Of a stretch of 64,000 nt of DNA, positions 48,524-56,775 are shown one piece after another. Under the pieces are notes generated by a model. It had not been told where the DNA came from. It was given only the letters and a program-made list of their open reading frames with translations, and did no database searches. How positions within the stretch are numbered: position 1 is the stretch's first letter; every line of letters starts with the position of its first letter. A program made the position numbers and the translations under genes. Source of the stretch: Nitrosomonas marina (lineage in GTDB: Bacteria > Pseudomonadota > Gammaproteobacteria > Burkholderiales > Nitrosomonadaceae); contig NZ_FOIA01000010.1 in NCBI RefSeq assembly GCF_900111605.1, positions 1 through 64,000 on the forward strand, in the 5' to 3' direction.

Positions 48524-48904
48524 ATGTCAAAAATTTTATTTAAACTAAATGGCGTTCCGGATGATGAGGCAAATGATGTACGCGCATTGCTGAGTGACAA
48601 CGATATTGATTTTTTTGAAACAGCAGCCGGAAACTGGGGCGTTTCCATGCCGGCCATCTGGTTAAGGGATGAAAACCAGTTCGATAGGGCGCGCGCGTTG
48701 CTGGATGAATACCAGCAGGCACGAACAATCAGGATGCGTGAAGAATACGACAGCCTGAAGAAGTCCGGGAAGCATAAAACATTACTCGACGCAGTAAAAG
48801 AAAGGCCCGTTCTGTTTATTGTTCACCTTGCTGTAACCATACTGGTAATCTATTTATCGCTGCGGCTGGTGATTGACATAAGCGAAATAGGTCTGAAAGA
48901 ATAG
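48524..48904 (+). CDS. DUF6164 family membrane-anchored protein
   Basis: A 126-residue protein of unknown function. The start ATG 48524 is chosen because homologs begin MSKILFKLNGVPDDEA; a longer frame from 48431 is not supported. The N-terminal domain (1-70) looks like a ferredoxin-like fold (VRALLSDNDIDFFETAAGNW, then MPAIWLRDENQFDRARALLD) similar to other small putative signal-transducing domains. A helical, charged stretch follows, then a single membrane helix near the C-terminus (VLFIVHLAVTILVIYLSLRL). The cytochrome P460-like gene follows about 65 bp downstream and may be co-transcribed. Confidence 0.85.
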   Translation: MSKILFKLNGVPDDEANDVRALLSDNDIDFFETAAGNWGVSMPAIWLRDENQFDRARALLDEYQQARTIRMREEYDSLKKSGKHKTLLDAVKERPVLFIVHLAVTILVIYLSLRLVIDISEIGLKE

Positions 48905-48969
48905 CATCTTCATGGGGATGTATAGAAGGGATCACTTTGTTTCGTACGACCATAAATAAGGAGAAAACG

Positions 48970-49494
48970 ATGAAAGGAATTTTGAGAATAGTTGCAGCGC
49001 TACTGGCAGTAACGCCTATTTATGCATATAGCGGTGGTAACCCGGAATTTGTTAAATTCCCGGAAGGCTATGCAAAAACCTTTACCAAATATGCCACTGC
49101 AAATCGTGCCAATCAGACACAGGTTGCCAGGCTTTACGCCAACGATACGGCAATAAACAGTTATAAAGCAGACCAGAAAGGCGATCCGGGCTCTGTAGTG
49201 GTAATGGAAATTTACAGTACGAAAACCGGTGCAGATGGAAAGCCGATACCCGGTGATGATGGTATTTTTGTCATAGATTCGCTGGCTGCTGTAGCTGTTA
49301 TGGAAAATCGTGATAACTGGGACGATGCCTATTCAGCAGAAGACCGCACAGGTAACTGGGGTTTTGCGGTTTATAATCCGGATGGAACCGAAAAAAGCAA
49401 TGATTTGAACTGCGTACAATGCCACACCCCGCTTTCTGGGCAGGATTATCTGTTTACATATCAGAAACTGGTCGATTTTGTAAAAAACCACTGA
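48970..49494 (+). CDS. Cytochrome P460-family c-type haem protein
   Basis: A 174-residue periplasmic protein. Start ATG 48970 has a perfect ribosome-binding site (aaggagaaaacg); the upstream in-frame ATG at 48937 is not needed. A signal peptide covers about 1-20. The haem site CVQCH is at 148-152, near the C-terminus, as in the family. The central region YANDTAINSYKADQKGDPG (quoted in part) aligns with the P460 segment that holds the lysine cross-linked to haem in Nitrosomonas cytochrome P460. Whether Lys66 or Lys70 plays that role cannot be told here. Family members oxidise hydroxylamine with NO to N2O (P460) or bind NO (cytochrome c'-beta). It fits an ammonia oxidiser's need to handle toxic nitrogen intermediates. 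Confidence 0.88.
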   Translation: MKGILRIVAALLAVTPIYAYSGGNPEFVKFPEGYAKTFTKYATANRANQTQVARLYANDTAINSYKADQKGDPGSVVVMEIYSTKTGADGKPIPGDDGIFVIDSLAAVAVMENRDNWDDAYSAEDRTGNWGFAVYNPDGTEKSNDLNCVQCHTPLSGQDYLFTYQKLVDFVKNH

Positions 49495-49812
49495 TTCTGT
49501 TTGATTGATTTACAGTACATCGAGACGACAGGTAATTCTGACGGAATGGTTCGCGTCGGTATTAATCCCCTGTTTCTCGGTGGCTGTGCCCGCCAGCCGT
49601 TTTCGGGATTTTTATTCCGATCATAATCCTTATGATGCCGGATAGCGCAAGCTGTTGTTTGTAGAATATTCGGCGTGCCAAAGAGGCGTGTGTTGCGTTG
49701 CTTTCTACCCGATCATTTTTCAGCCCTGGTTTTTTCTTTCCTTGCACCGTAGCGTAAGCAACAGTCAACAGCCAATCCAGGCAAGTTTAATCTGTGTTGT
49801 AAAAATTTTTTC
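49495..49812. other. Intergenic region with no supported gene
   Basis: These 318 bp between the P460-like gene and the cupin gene contain only short frames without start signals. A 68-codon frame on the minus strand has no recognisable similarity and no ribosome-binding site. I see no clear hairpin terminator or repeat. Confidence 0.5.
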
Positions 49813-50130
49813 ATGAAAGCTGACAATATCTTTTCTGCAATCCCCGTCAATCTGGATTCAGAGATGTTTGAAGTGCTGCTGCAGAGCGACAACGTCACCA
49901 TCGAGAGAATTGTTTCCAGAGGCCATCAATCGCCGGATAACGGTTGGTATGATCAGGATAGAAATGAATGGGTACTGGTGCTAAGGGGACGCGCCGAGCT
50001 CATGTTCGATGATCAAACTGTAATCTCTCTGGATGCAGGGGATTATATTCATATCCCTTCACACAAAAAACACAGGGTCAACTGGACGGATCCGGAACTG
50101 GACACTGTGTGGCTTGCAGTGCATTTCTGA
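49813..50130 (+). CDS. Small cupin-domain protein
   Basis: A 105-residue single-domain cupin. The two cupin motifs are visible, although the metal ligands in motif 1 are weak: NEWVLVLRGRAELMFDD (motif 1 region, with Glu) and AGDYIHIPSHKKHRVNWT (motif 2, with histidine ligands). The stretch WYDQDRNEWVLVL is typical of a group of uncharacterised bacterial cupins of this size. It is probably a metal-binding enzyme or ligand sensor in the cytoplasm, of unknown substrate. It is monocistronic, and no ribosome-binding site is evident before ATG 49813 (aaaaattttttc). Confidence 0.88.
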   Translation: MKADNIFSAIPVNLDSEMFEVLLQSDNVTIERIVSRGHQSPDNGWYDQDRNEWVLVLRGRAELMFDDQTVISLDAGDYIHIPSHKKHRVNWTDPELDTVWLAVHF

Positions 50131-50242
50131 CAACTTTTTAATTACAGGCTAAACGATGAATAACGCTGATGCTGCAACGATCTTGCCAGCAAAATACTGT
50201 TTTGCTTAAGAATTTCACCTGAATTGTGCCGGATGAGCGTTT

Positions 50243-50617
50243 TTAAGGAAGATTGTCAGGTGTTTCCGACACCAGTTCTGCCACCAGTTTGTTCTTGTCA
50301 AACAGTTTGAAATTGATCCGGTAGTGATCGTCAGCTTTTAAATTAAAGGACGATGTGGAAATCGCTTTCGGTTGATTGGGTTGTAACAACAGTTTACCAC
50401 TCTGCCGCGTGCTGGAGCGCCCGGATTTTCCCTGTTTGTCTACGTCAAGCGTATATCGCAAATTGAATGCACGTAATGCTTTGGCATACGGGGTGAAAGT
50501 AACCTGATTGTCCGCAGCTACATCCTTTTCTATCCATAGTATGATTTCTGCTGATTCAGCATGCGGAATAACGCCGGTCAGAACCGGGAACAACAGCAGG
50601 GTAAGGATATTTTTCAT
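50243..50617 (-). CDS. csgH: Curli accessory protein CsgH (CsgC-like)
   Basis: A 124-residue periplasmic protein with signal peptide MKNILTLLLFPVLTGVIPHAESA, quoted here as LTLLLFPVLTGVIPHA, and an immunoglobulin-like beta fold. The stretch FNLRYTLDVDKQGKSGRSST with RQSGKLLL, then YRINFKLFDKNKLVAE, fits the CsgC/CsgH family, which keeps curlin soluble in the periplasm and stops premature amyloid formation. CsgH is the version found outside enteric bacteria. It is the last gene of the minus-strand curlin group, about 200 bp after csgA. The assignment is by fold pattern and location. Confidence 0.8.
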   Translation of the reverse strand: MKNILTLLLFPVLTGVIPHAESAEIILWIEKDVAADNQVTFTPYAKALRAFNLRYTLDVDKQGKSGRSSTRQSGKLLLQPNQPKAISTSSFNLKADDHYRINFKLFDKNKLVAELVSETPDNLP

Positions 50618-50820
50618 GACTCAATTCAGAATTTGCGTGTACTTGATATGTGCAAACAGTCACTTGTAATGTATTGACTGAAGCAGGTTTGTTTGGCTGA
50701 TGCTTCGCTGTTATTTTAAATAGCATACGAAGCACCAGCAAGGTGCTGACTGATCGGATCGAGATGCCGCATATTGATTGCCTGCCGATAACATCAGCGC
50801 TGTTGTATGGCCTTATAAAA

Positions 50821-51750
50821 TTAAGGCGCCTGGAAAATGCTCGCGTAATTGCCGGCACCACCTGTCTGGTTAATGGTGGCGGTATCGCCCACACCAAGCT
50901 GAGTTATGTATGCCTGATTGACATTTCCGGATTGCCCCAGTCCTGACTGATTGATCACGGCGGTGTTGAGTTCATTGGCCTGATTGATATACGCGTCGTT
51001 GTAGTTGTTGGTTTGAACAATAGTTGCGCTCAGGTCATTACCATTTTGGAGTATATCAGCATTGCTGTTGAATGCACTATCCTGCGTGATTGACGCTGTC
51101 ACGTTAGTGCCGCCGGTCTGATAAATATATGCCGTGGCGTTATCACTCACATTGATTTGATCGATAGTCGCTGAAGCGCCGACTACATCCACTTGCTGAA
51201 TCTCGGCTTCTGAAACAAACGAATTATCCTGATTAATGCTGGCTGTTGAATTATCCGCATTGTCCTGGTCAATGATAGCAATGTCAGTAGTCGTATTTGA
51301 TTGCGTAATCGTTGCCGCAGAGTTATCAGACGTATTTACCTGCGATATTGTCGCATCGCTATTAAAGACATTTGTCTGCAGGATGGTTGCTACTGCATTG
51401 AAGGAATCATCCTGAGTGATTGTGTCGATGTTGTTGTCGCCCTGAGTATCAATCGTGGCGGTCATTGCCACCACACTGTTGGACTGATCAATGGTGGCGC
51501 TGTTTCCTTCGCCCGTTTGTGTCGTATTGGCCGTAGCGTCAAATACGTTATCCTGGGTTGTGGCTGCATCATTGAGGGTGCCCGTTTGCGTAATGGTCGC
51601 ATTGGAATCAGTCGAGCTTGTTTGCTGGATATCTGCTGTATTATCGTCACCATCCTGATTGATTGTGCCGGTATTATTTGCGGCAAATGCTGCGCTGCTC
51701 ATACCGAAAATTGCTGCGACTAACAGTGCGCTTGTTCGTTTGCTATACAT
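50821..51750 (-). CDS. csgA: Major curlin-like amyloid subunit (CsgA type), expanded
   Basis: The main fibre protein of curli, secreted through CsgG and polymerising outside the cell into amyloid. From ATG 51750, seven bases after GGAG, it has 309 residues; an in-frame ATG at 51795 is unsupported. After a signal peptide (SALLVAAIFGMSSAAFA) the mature chain is almost entirely about 24 strand units of 11-12 residues with the pattern A-x-I-x-Q-x(4-5)-N (for example NATITQTGTLN, STASINQDNSF), equal to roughly twelve double-strand curlin repeats. E. coli CsgA has five. It is rich in Asp, Asn, Thr and Ile, with almost no aromatic residues. Confidence 0.9.
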   Translation of the reverse strand: MYSKRTSALLVAAIFGMSSAAFAANNTGTINQDGDDNTADIQQTSSTDSNATITQTGTLNDAATTQDNVFDATANTTQTGEGNSATIDQSNSVVAMTATIDTQGDNNIDTITQDDSFNAVATILQTNVFNSDATISQVNTSDNSAATITQSNTTTDIAIIDQDNADNSTASINQDNSFVSEAEIQQVDVVGASATIDQINVSDNATAYIYQTGGTNVTASITQDSAFNSNADILQNGNDLSATIVQTNNYNDAYINQANELNTAVINQSGLGQSGNVNQAYITQLGVGDTATINQTGGAGNYASIFQAP

Positions 51751-51908
51751 TTCATTTCTCCTTTCAGTTGGGTTTGATGAACCTTGATATGTCACAAATA
51801 GAAATTTAATCAGTTTTGTTTATCTGTGCCTGACTCCTTCTGGTTATGTGTTAATCAACATGTGCTTTCTCCATTAGAAATGTATGTTGCGTGCTTCGGG
51901 GGGGCATG

Positions 51909-52436
51909 CTACTGCCACACTTCTGTATGAATATTGTTGCCTGTCTGGTGAATTGATATGAACTGACCGGAGTTAAACTGTTCCAGCAAAATCTGATTTC
52001 CAGCTCCATTCTGGATGATCTCTGCCGCGCCAAAGTCACCCAACTGGCGTACATCGGTCCGATTAATGGTTCCCTCCTGACTGATATAGATCTGGTTACC
52101 AACGCCTGACTGCGCGACATTAGTGCTGTTATCTATACCATCCTGATACATCAGTGCGTGCTGCGTATTGCCAGATTGATGGCTTTGTAGGTTGTTATGG
52201 TTGCCGGTCTGGGTTATCTGGGCGTAAAGATTCGAACCATGCTGCGTAGATAGTGCATTGTTATGGCTACCGTTCTGGTCGATGCTGATCTCCAGATCCG
52301 AATAAGACGCGAGGTCATATCGGGTTTGCGCACTGGCAGCTGTGACGCTGACAAACTGCAATACGGCAAGCAGTATCAGCAATCGAATGAAGCGCTTGAA
52401 TTTCGTCTGTTTTGGCATGGGTGTTTGCACGCTCAT
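51909..52436 (-). CDS. csgB: Minor curlin subunit CsgB (nucleator)
   Basis: A 175-residue secreted protein that nucleates curli on the cell surface. After a basic N-terminus and signal peptide (LLILLAVLQFVSVTAASA) come about six curlin repeats with the Q-x-G-x-x-N rhythm (SIDQNGSHNNA, QITQTGNHNNLQ, NVAQSGVGNQIYI, EIIQNGAGNQILL). The shorter length, the Gly-Asn-rich repeats and the more irregular, partly charged last units match CsgB better than CsgA. It lies directly upstream of csgA on the same strand (about 160 bp), as in the csgBA operon, and diverges from csgD. Confidence 0.9.
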   Translation of the reverse strand: MSVQTPMPKQTKFKRFIRLLILLAVLQFVSVTAASAQTRYDLASYSDLEISIDQNGSHNNALSTQHGSNLYAQITQTGNHNNLQSHQSGNTQHALMYQDGIDNSTNVAQSGVGNQIYISQEGTINRTDVRQLGDFGAAEIIQNGAGNQILLEQFNSGQFISIHQTGNNIHTEVWQ

Positions 52437-52839
52437 CGCTTACGAAAAATATGGCTTCATGATTGCATTTATCCTCTGCAAATAAAACTGACAGAAAGTA
52501 TGAAATTTACAGGGATAGTTAGTTGAAAATAGTACTTAAGTGTAAAAAATCGGCTGGCGGGAAACGAAGTCAATGTAGAAAGTCACACGTTAGTAAAGGA
52601 TTGTTTCATTGGGAGCAGTCGATTGAGCAAAGATGGTCGCGTTGTTATTGCTGGTGTCGGTTTTTCTTACATTTCGCTTCTTCTGGTTTTCGTGATCAGT
52701 ATAATTATATGATTTCTATGAAATTATTATTTATGGCATAAAATTTGCTTTTTTAACATATAAGGAGTCGCTAGCTGAGAAGAGATTTTATAAAGCATAA
52801 AATAATTATGAAATATGAATAAGCCTTTTTGTTTTCAGG
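52437..52839. promoter_or_regulatory. Divergent csgB-csgD control region
   Basis: About 400 bp between csgB and csgD with no supported gene (a TTG-initiated frame of 72 codons on the plus strand has no family features). It is strongly AT-rich toward csgD, with ataaggagtcgctagc at about 52760. By analogy with enteric bacteria, where the csgBA/csgDEFG intergenic region integrates many regulators, it should hold both promoters. I could not define the individual binding sites. Confidence 0.6.
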
Positions 52840-53523
52840 ATGCGGAGGAGCGTTGAATCTGAGATGAGTACAGGAATACCTCAACACAGGGTTTTATTGA
52901 TAACTAAAAAAAGTGTTCAGGTGGATTTTCTGATCAAATTCTTCAATTCAAAAAAGATTGCTTGTACGCAACGCGAAGCCTGGGATGTCGAGAAACCGGT
53001 CCTTAACGCCTCGACAATATTAATGATCGATTTCCTGGTGAATAATCCGGAACTGATTGATCAACATATGAGCAGGCTGAATAAGAAACTGTCCCGTTTG
53101 CCTATTTTTGGCTTATTCAATATTGATCAAAAATACAATACCGGGAAGTTGATTAAACTGACGCGCTGGGAAAACTTCAGATTTTGTTTTCTGAATACCA
53201 TTTCAGAGAAACAGCTGTTGTCCGGTATCTCGACAGTTGCTCAGGGTGATTACTGGTTGCCACGTGAGTTACTAAATGCGGTTCTGAAAAAAATTCATCA
53301 TTCGAATAATATGTCGCCGAAGCAGCAGTTGATAAATTTGACTAAAAAAGAGAAGGTTATTTTAAATTTAATATCGGAAGGCTATTCCAATACCAGGATA
53401 GCAAACAGTCAGTTTGTAACAATTCATACGGTAAAGCGGCATGTATACAATATTTTCAGGAAAATTAATGTAAGTAACCGTGTTCAGGCCGTACAGTGGT
53501 TCAATTCCATTGATCAACGTTAA
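52840..53523 (+). CDS. csgD: LuxR-family curli regulator CsgD
   Basis: A 227-residue transcription factor, probably the activator of csgBA. The N-terminal 150 residues resemble the receiver-like CsgD domain (VLLITKKSVQVDFLIKFF, ILMIDFLVNN), without a clear phospho-acceptor set. The C-terminal LuxR helix-turn-helix is plain: LTKKEKVILNLISEGYSNTR, then VTIHTVKRHVYNIFRKINV. ATG 52840 overlaps the best ribosome-binding site (ggaggag at 52844-52850), so ATG 52864, eight codons later, may be the real start. It heads the plus-strand csgDEFG group. Confidence 0.92.
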   Translation: MRRSVESEMSTGIPQHRVLLITKKSVQVDFLIKFFNSKKIACTQREAWDVEKPVLNASTILMIDFLVNNPELIDQHMSRLNKKLSRLPIFGLFNIDQKYNTGKLIKLTRWENFRFCFLNTISEKQLLSGISTVAQGDYWLPRELLNAVLKKIHHSNNMSPKQQLINLTKKEKVILNLISEGYSNTRIANSQFVTIHTVKRHVYNIFRKINVSNRVQAVQWFNSIDQR

Positions 53524-53645
53524 TGTGAAAGATTAAACAATGTTTCCGTTCACTATTGCGGTGGTGCTGCCGGCTGTTATCAAAAAATACAGCCAGTTAA
53601 TTCGACTGGCTTGTTAAATGAAAGATTTTGCCAACAGCTGAAATT

Positions 53646-54161
53646 ATGAAAAATATTCCTGGTGATCTGGCACAGAGGTGCCGCAGTAATCGACCGGGCT
53701 CGACTATCCGCAGGTGGTTTGCAGTGTTAGCTCTGGTATCTGTGGCAATATTTTTGGGGGGAAGTATGTCTGCATTCGCTCTCGATGAGGGTGTTATAGA
53801 GAACAATGCGCAGGGACAGCAGGATCTGCTTCAGGATATCGATGGTGGCATTGTAGTCGATCACACAATTACCATGATTGCGCATGAGTTTTATCAGCAT
53901 TTCGTCAAATTCTGGCGGGACCAACCCGCATTTTCGACTCATAATTTAACAATTTATGAAAGACCGACAGCGCGTTGGGGAAGTATTGTATGGATTGAGC
54001 ATAAAAATATCATTATTTTTCGGGCCAATCTATTTAGTGCGCGTTCCAAAACTGAGGCTATCGCTGAAATGGCAGCAAAAAATATCAATCAGCAACTGGA
54101 ACAGATTGAATTGCAGGATTTGTTGTTTGATGATCCCGATCTGACCAAGGAAGGCTATTAA
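53646..54161 (+). CDS. csgE: Curli secretion specificity factor CsgE
   Basis: A periplasmic protein that caps the CsgG channel and gates curlin export. From ATG 53646 it has 171 residues; the longer frame starts at a TTG (53628) and is less likely. A hydrophobic signal (FAVLALVSVAIFLGGSMSAFA) precedes the mature domain. The family text VVDHTITMIAHEFYQHFVKFW and LTIYERPTARWGSIVWIEH, with RSKTEAIAEMAA, is clear. The gene stops 18 bp before the csgF start, indicating one operon with csgF and csgG. Confidence 0.93.
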   Translation: MKNIPGDLAQRCRSNRPGSTIRRWFAVLALVSVAIFLGGSMSAFALDEGVIENNAQGQQDLLQDIDGGIVVDHTITMIAHEFYQHFVKFWRDQPAFSTHNLTIYERPTARWGSIVWIEHKNIIIFRANLFSARSKTEAIAEMAAKNINQQLEQIELQDLLFDDPDLTKEGY

Positions 54162-54179
54162 TTGAGAGGTTGTTCACAA

Positions 54180-54587
54180 ATGAAAAAACTGCAATGCTTA
54201 CTATTGTTTTGTTGGATGAGTTTGTCCCCGGCCCATGCGACCGAGCTGGTTTATACTTTCAAGAACCCTGCGTTTGGCGGCAACCCACTAAATGGTCCGG
54301 CGCTGCTGAATAATGCCCAGGCACAAAATGACGAGAAGGATCCGTTTGGTGATCAGACGCCTTTGGAAAAATTTAATGAGACGCTGCAAAGATCGATTCT
54401 GAATCGGTTAAGCGCAACAGTGGCCGGTCAGGTCATCGGTGACCAGGGCGGGCTGATTCCGGGTACGGTGGAGACGACTGATTTTATTATCGATATCGTT
54501 GATGTTGGTGGCGGCCTGCTGACTATAACAACTACTGATAAAGTAACCGGTAACAGTACATCTTTCTCAATTGATAATAACTTTTAA
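54180..54587 (+). CDS. csgF: Curli assembly factor CsgF
   Basis: A 135-residue exported protein that binds the outer side of CsgG and anchors CsgB. Start ATG 54180 lies ten bases after GAGAGG; a TTG start at 54162 would only add six residues. Signal peptide LQCLLLFCWMSLSPAHA, then the diagnostic ELVYTFKNPAFGGNPLNGP, the part known to insert into the CsgG pore. The C-terminal strands (DFIIDIVDVGGGLLTI) fit the family. The stop is followed by the csgG start after a single base. Confidence 0.95.
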   Translation: MKKLQCLLLFCWMSLSPAHATELVYTFKNPAFGGNPLNGPALLNNAQAQNDEKDPFGDQTPLEKFNETLQRSILNRLSATVAGQVIGDQGGLIPGTVETTDFIIDIVDVGGGLLTITTTDKVTGNSTSFSIDNNF

Positions 54588-54588
54588 G

Positions 54589-55509
54589 ATGTTCTTTTCG
54601 TTTTTATACATGTTGTTTTACCGGTACAGGCACCTGGTTCTCATTATATCAATCGCGGTATTGATCGGCGGTTGTGCAACCAGCATCGTGACCACGCAGA
54701 CTCCCGCGCGTTTGACACCGGCATCCGCAACCTATAAGGACCTGGTCAAGTTGCCGAAATCGAAAGGTAAAATTCGTGTTTCTGTGTATGGTTTTCGCGA
54801 TCAGACCGGTCAATTCAAACCAACCCCTGCAAGCGCTTTCTCCACGTCTGTAACGCAGGGTGGTGCGAGCATGCTGGTCAAGGCACTGCTTGATTCGCAA
54901 TGGTTCATACCTGTCGAACGAGAAGGCTTGCAAAATCTGTTGACTGAGCGAAAAATCATTCGTGCTGTGGAGCAGCAACGGCCTGACATTGAACCGGAGC
55001 TGCCCACACTGTTTCCTTCCAGCGTTATTCTGGAAGGCGGTATTGTCAGTTACGATACGAATGTAAAAACAGGCGGTCTGGGCGCGCGTTATTTTGGGAT
55101 AGGCGGTTCTGGTGAATACCGGACTGACCAGGTAACGGTTACCCTGAGGGCCGTGGATGTTAGAACCGGCAATATCTTCAGCAGCGTATCGACGACCAAA
55201 ACCGTATTCTCTTATGCGCTTGAAGCCGGCGTATTCAAGTTTCTGACATTTAACCGCCTGCTTGAAGCGGAAGGAGGTTATACCAGAAACGAACCTGCGC
55301 AGCTTTGCGTAAATGAGGCCATTGTCGCCGCGGTCATTCATTTGATCATTGACGGAATTGAAAGTGGAAAGTGGTTTTTGGAAAACCCTGATGACTACCA
55401 GTCCCCTGTTATTCAGGGATATCTCAAGGAACGAAACGAACTACTCTCACTGGAGACAGTAGAGCGGAGCGAGATGTTGCGAAGCGCATCTGAACCGGTG
55501 ACAAAATAA
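54589..55509 (+). CDS. csgG: Curli export channel lipoprotein CsgG
   Basis: An outer-membrane lipoprotein that forms the nonameric secretion pore for curlins. From ATG 54589 it has 306 residues; the TTG at 54571 lies inside csgF and is less likely. Lipobox LIGGC at about 26-30. Then family text: KIRVSVYGFRDQTGQFKP, the constriction loop YDTNVKTGGLGARYFGIG, quoted in parts, YRTDQVTVTLRAVDVRTG and the barrel strand SSVSTTKTVFSYALEAG. The C-terminal RNEPAQLCVNEAIVAAV helix is also typical. It completes a full csgDEFG set, so curli secretion should be functional. Confidence 0.96.
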   Translation: MFFSFLYMLFYRYRHLVLIISIAVLIGGCATSIVTTQTPARLTPASATYKDLVKLPKSKGKIRVSVYGFRDQTGQFKPTPASAFSTSVTQGGASMLVKALLDSQWFIPVEREGLQNLLTERKIIRAVEQQRPDIEPELPTLFPSSVILEGGIVSYDTNVKTGGLGARYFGIGGSGEYRTDQVTVTLRAVDVRTGNIFSSVSTTKTVFSYALEAGVFKFLTFNRLLEAEGGYTRNEPAQLCVNEAIVAAVIHLIIDGIESGKWFLENPDDYQSPVIQGYLKERNELLSLETVERSEMLRSASEPVTK

Positions 55510-55729
55510 CAGCCTCAACAGGTTCGTAAAGGACTGCCTGAACCGTTTAGTATTATGCAGTCTGGCTGTCGTCGTGTGTATGTGAGGTAAAAGATTCTGT
55601 TGTTGGTCCCGATTCTTTACCGAAATAATTGTCAGCAAGAAACCGGTTTAACAGATTTGCGTATCTTTCTCTGTTGCTGGCCGGAAAATGCAAATTTATA
55701 ACATCAGTTAGCCTGTCGGGAGGCTGAGA

Positions 55730-56491
55730 ATGGACTATCTTGAAGCATTTGTCACAATGATCGGCCATATTGCATGGCCGGCGACTGCAATCGGTATTGC
55801 CGTCATAGCCCGTAAGGAATTGCGAAGCGTGATTTCGGCGCTTGCAAAAAGAATCGAAGACAAGAGCAGTGCTGTTTCGATTACCAGAGAAGGTGTAGAA
55901 ATCAAGGCAGTTGTCGAAGCGCAGGAAGCGCGTATTATATCCATGCAGGCGGAGCAGGATCAGGTCAAATCGCTGGCGCTTCAGCATTTCAAGGCAGCAC
56001 AGCCACTTGGAATTAAGACGCTGAAGCATACCGGTTTGCAGGATATCGACGCTCATCTGCGGGAAATGGCCGATGCTTACATGGCGATCAATCTTCCGGA
56101 TTACTCGGAACGTACAAGAGCCAAAAATGCGGCTGCGGGACAAATGGCCTTTTATATTGTCTCAAACAGGATCAATAAAGATCAGCTAGCCAATGAGAAC
56201 CACGAAGGGCTGCTGATCGGATTGGCAGAATCGATCATACTGTCGGCTGAGACCGGTGATGCCGAAAGACTGCTTAAAGCCGCGCCAGGTGCAAAAAGAC
56301 TGCATGTTCGCTATCGCGTGCTCATTGCCTTAACCAAACTGCTTGAAAGCAATCTATTGCCGCTGGCCGATATAGGAATAGTGCGAGCGCTGCTTGGCGA
56401 ATATGAAGTGGGCGCTGACAGTTCCCTTAAGCGTTTGATTTCCAATGTTACATCACTCGTTAATGGTCTGATTAGTATCCCGAAAGATTAA
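55730..56491 (+). CDS. Unknown membrane-anchored helical protein
   Basis: A 253-residue protein I do not recognise. A good gggaggctgaga ribosome-binding site precedes ATG 55730. A hydrophobic N-terminal helix (about 8-26, VTMIGHIAWPATAIGIAVIA) should anchor it, with the rest in the cytoplasm. Residues 28-75 are a likely coiled coil (KRIEDKSSAVSITREGVEIK and onward). The remainder is predicted helical with no visible motif (AMINLPDYSERTR type text, then ALLGEYEVGADSSLKRL). It follows csgG by 220 bp and is probably not part of the curli machinery. Confidence 0.8.
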   Translation: MDYLEAFVTMIGHIAWPATAIGIAVIARKELRSVISALAKRIEDKSSAVSITREGVEIKAVVEAQEARIISMQAEQDQVKSLALQHFKAAQPLGIKTLKHTGLQDIDAHLREMADAYMAINLPDYSERTRAKNAAAGQMAFYIVSNRINKDQLANENHEGLLIGLAESIILSAETGDAERLLKAAPGAKRLHVRYRVLIALTKLLESNLLPLADIGIVRALLGEYEVGADSSLKRLISNVTSLVNGLISIPKD

Positions 56492-56775
56492 AATTATTGA
56501 AAGACAGCGTACTGGCAATTCAGGTATACATGACAGCTCAAGCGTGAATTATCGCTGTCTGATGGCCCGAAAGAACAAAAGCGAACGGGTAATAAAGCTG
56601 CCGTCAATTTGCGTTTAAAGGGAGTATTAGAAATTCTGTTTCCTGTTACACGTTTCCCGTTCCGAATACCGCGTCAGTTATTTTCCCGGGTTTTCACTGT
56701 GCAGATACGTCAGAAACCTGTTGCCGCTTCAACGGTATCGGGTGACGATCATCGCCACCCGTTCTATGCCAGGGT

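Noticed and set aside
50700-50765. Hairpins downstream of csgA (TGCTTCG/CGAAGCA and AGCACC/GGTGCT) as a terminator
   Set aside because: Stems are present but no T run follows on the minus strand, so a Rho-independent terminator cannot be supported.
50821-52436. Periodic DNA in the curlin genes considered as a CRISPR array or tandem repeat
   Set aside because: The periodicity is at the protein level (A-x-I-x-Q units) with diverged codons. There are no identical DNA repeats with unique spacers.
52523-52741. 72-codon frame between csgB and csgD
   Set aside because: It has a TTG start without a ribosome-binding site and an irregular Cys/Trp-rich composition. The region is better read as control DNA.
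54649-55341. 230-codon minus-strand frame inside csgG
   Set aside because: It is fully antisense to csgG, which is unmistakable and part of a complete operon.
55553-56143. 196-codon minus-strand frame overlapping the 55.7 kb gene
   Set aside because: The plus-strand gene has the better ribosome-binding site and a sensible membrane-anchor design. The minus frame shows no signal or motif.
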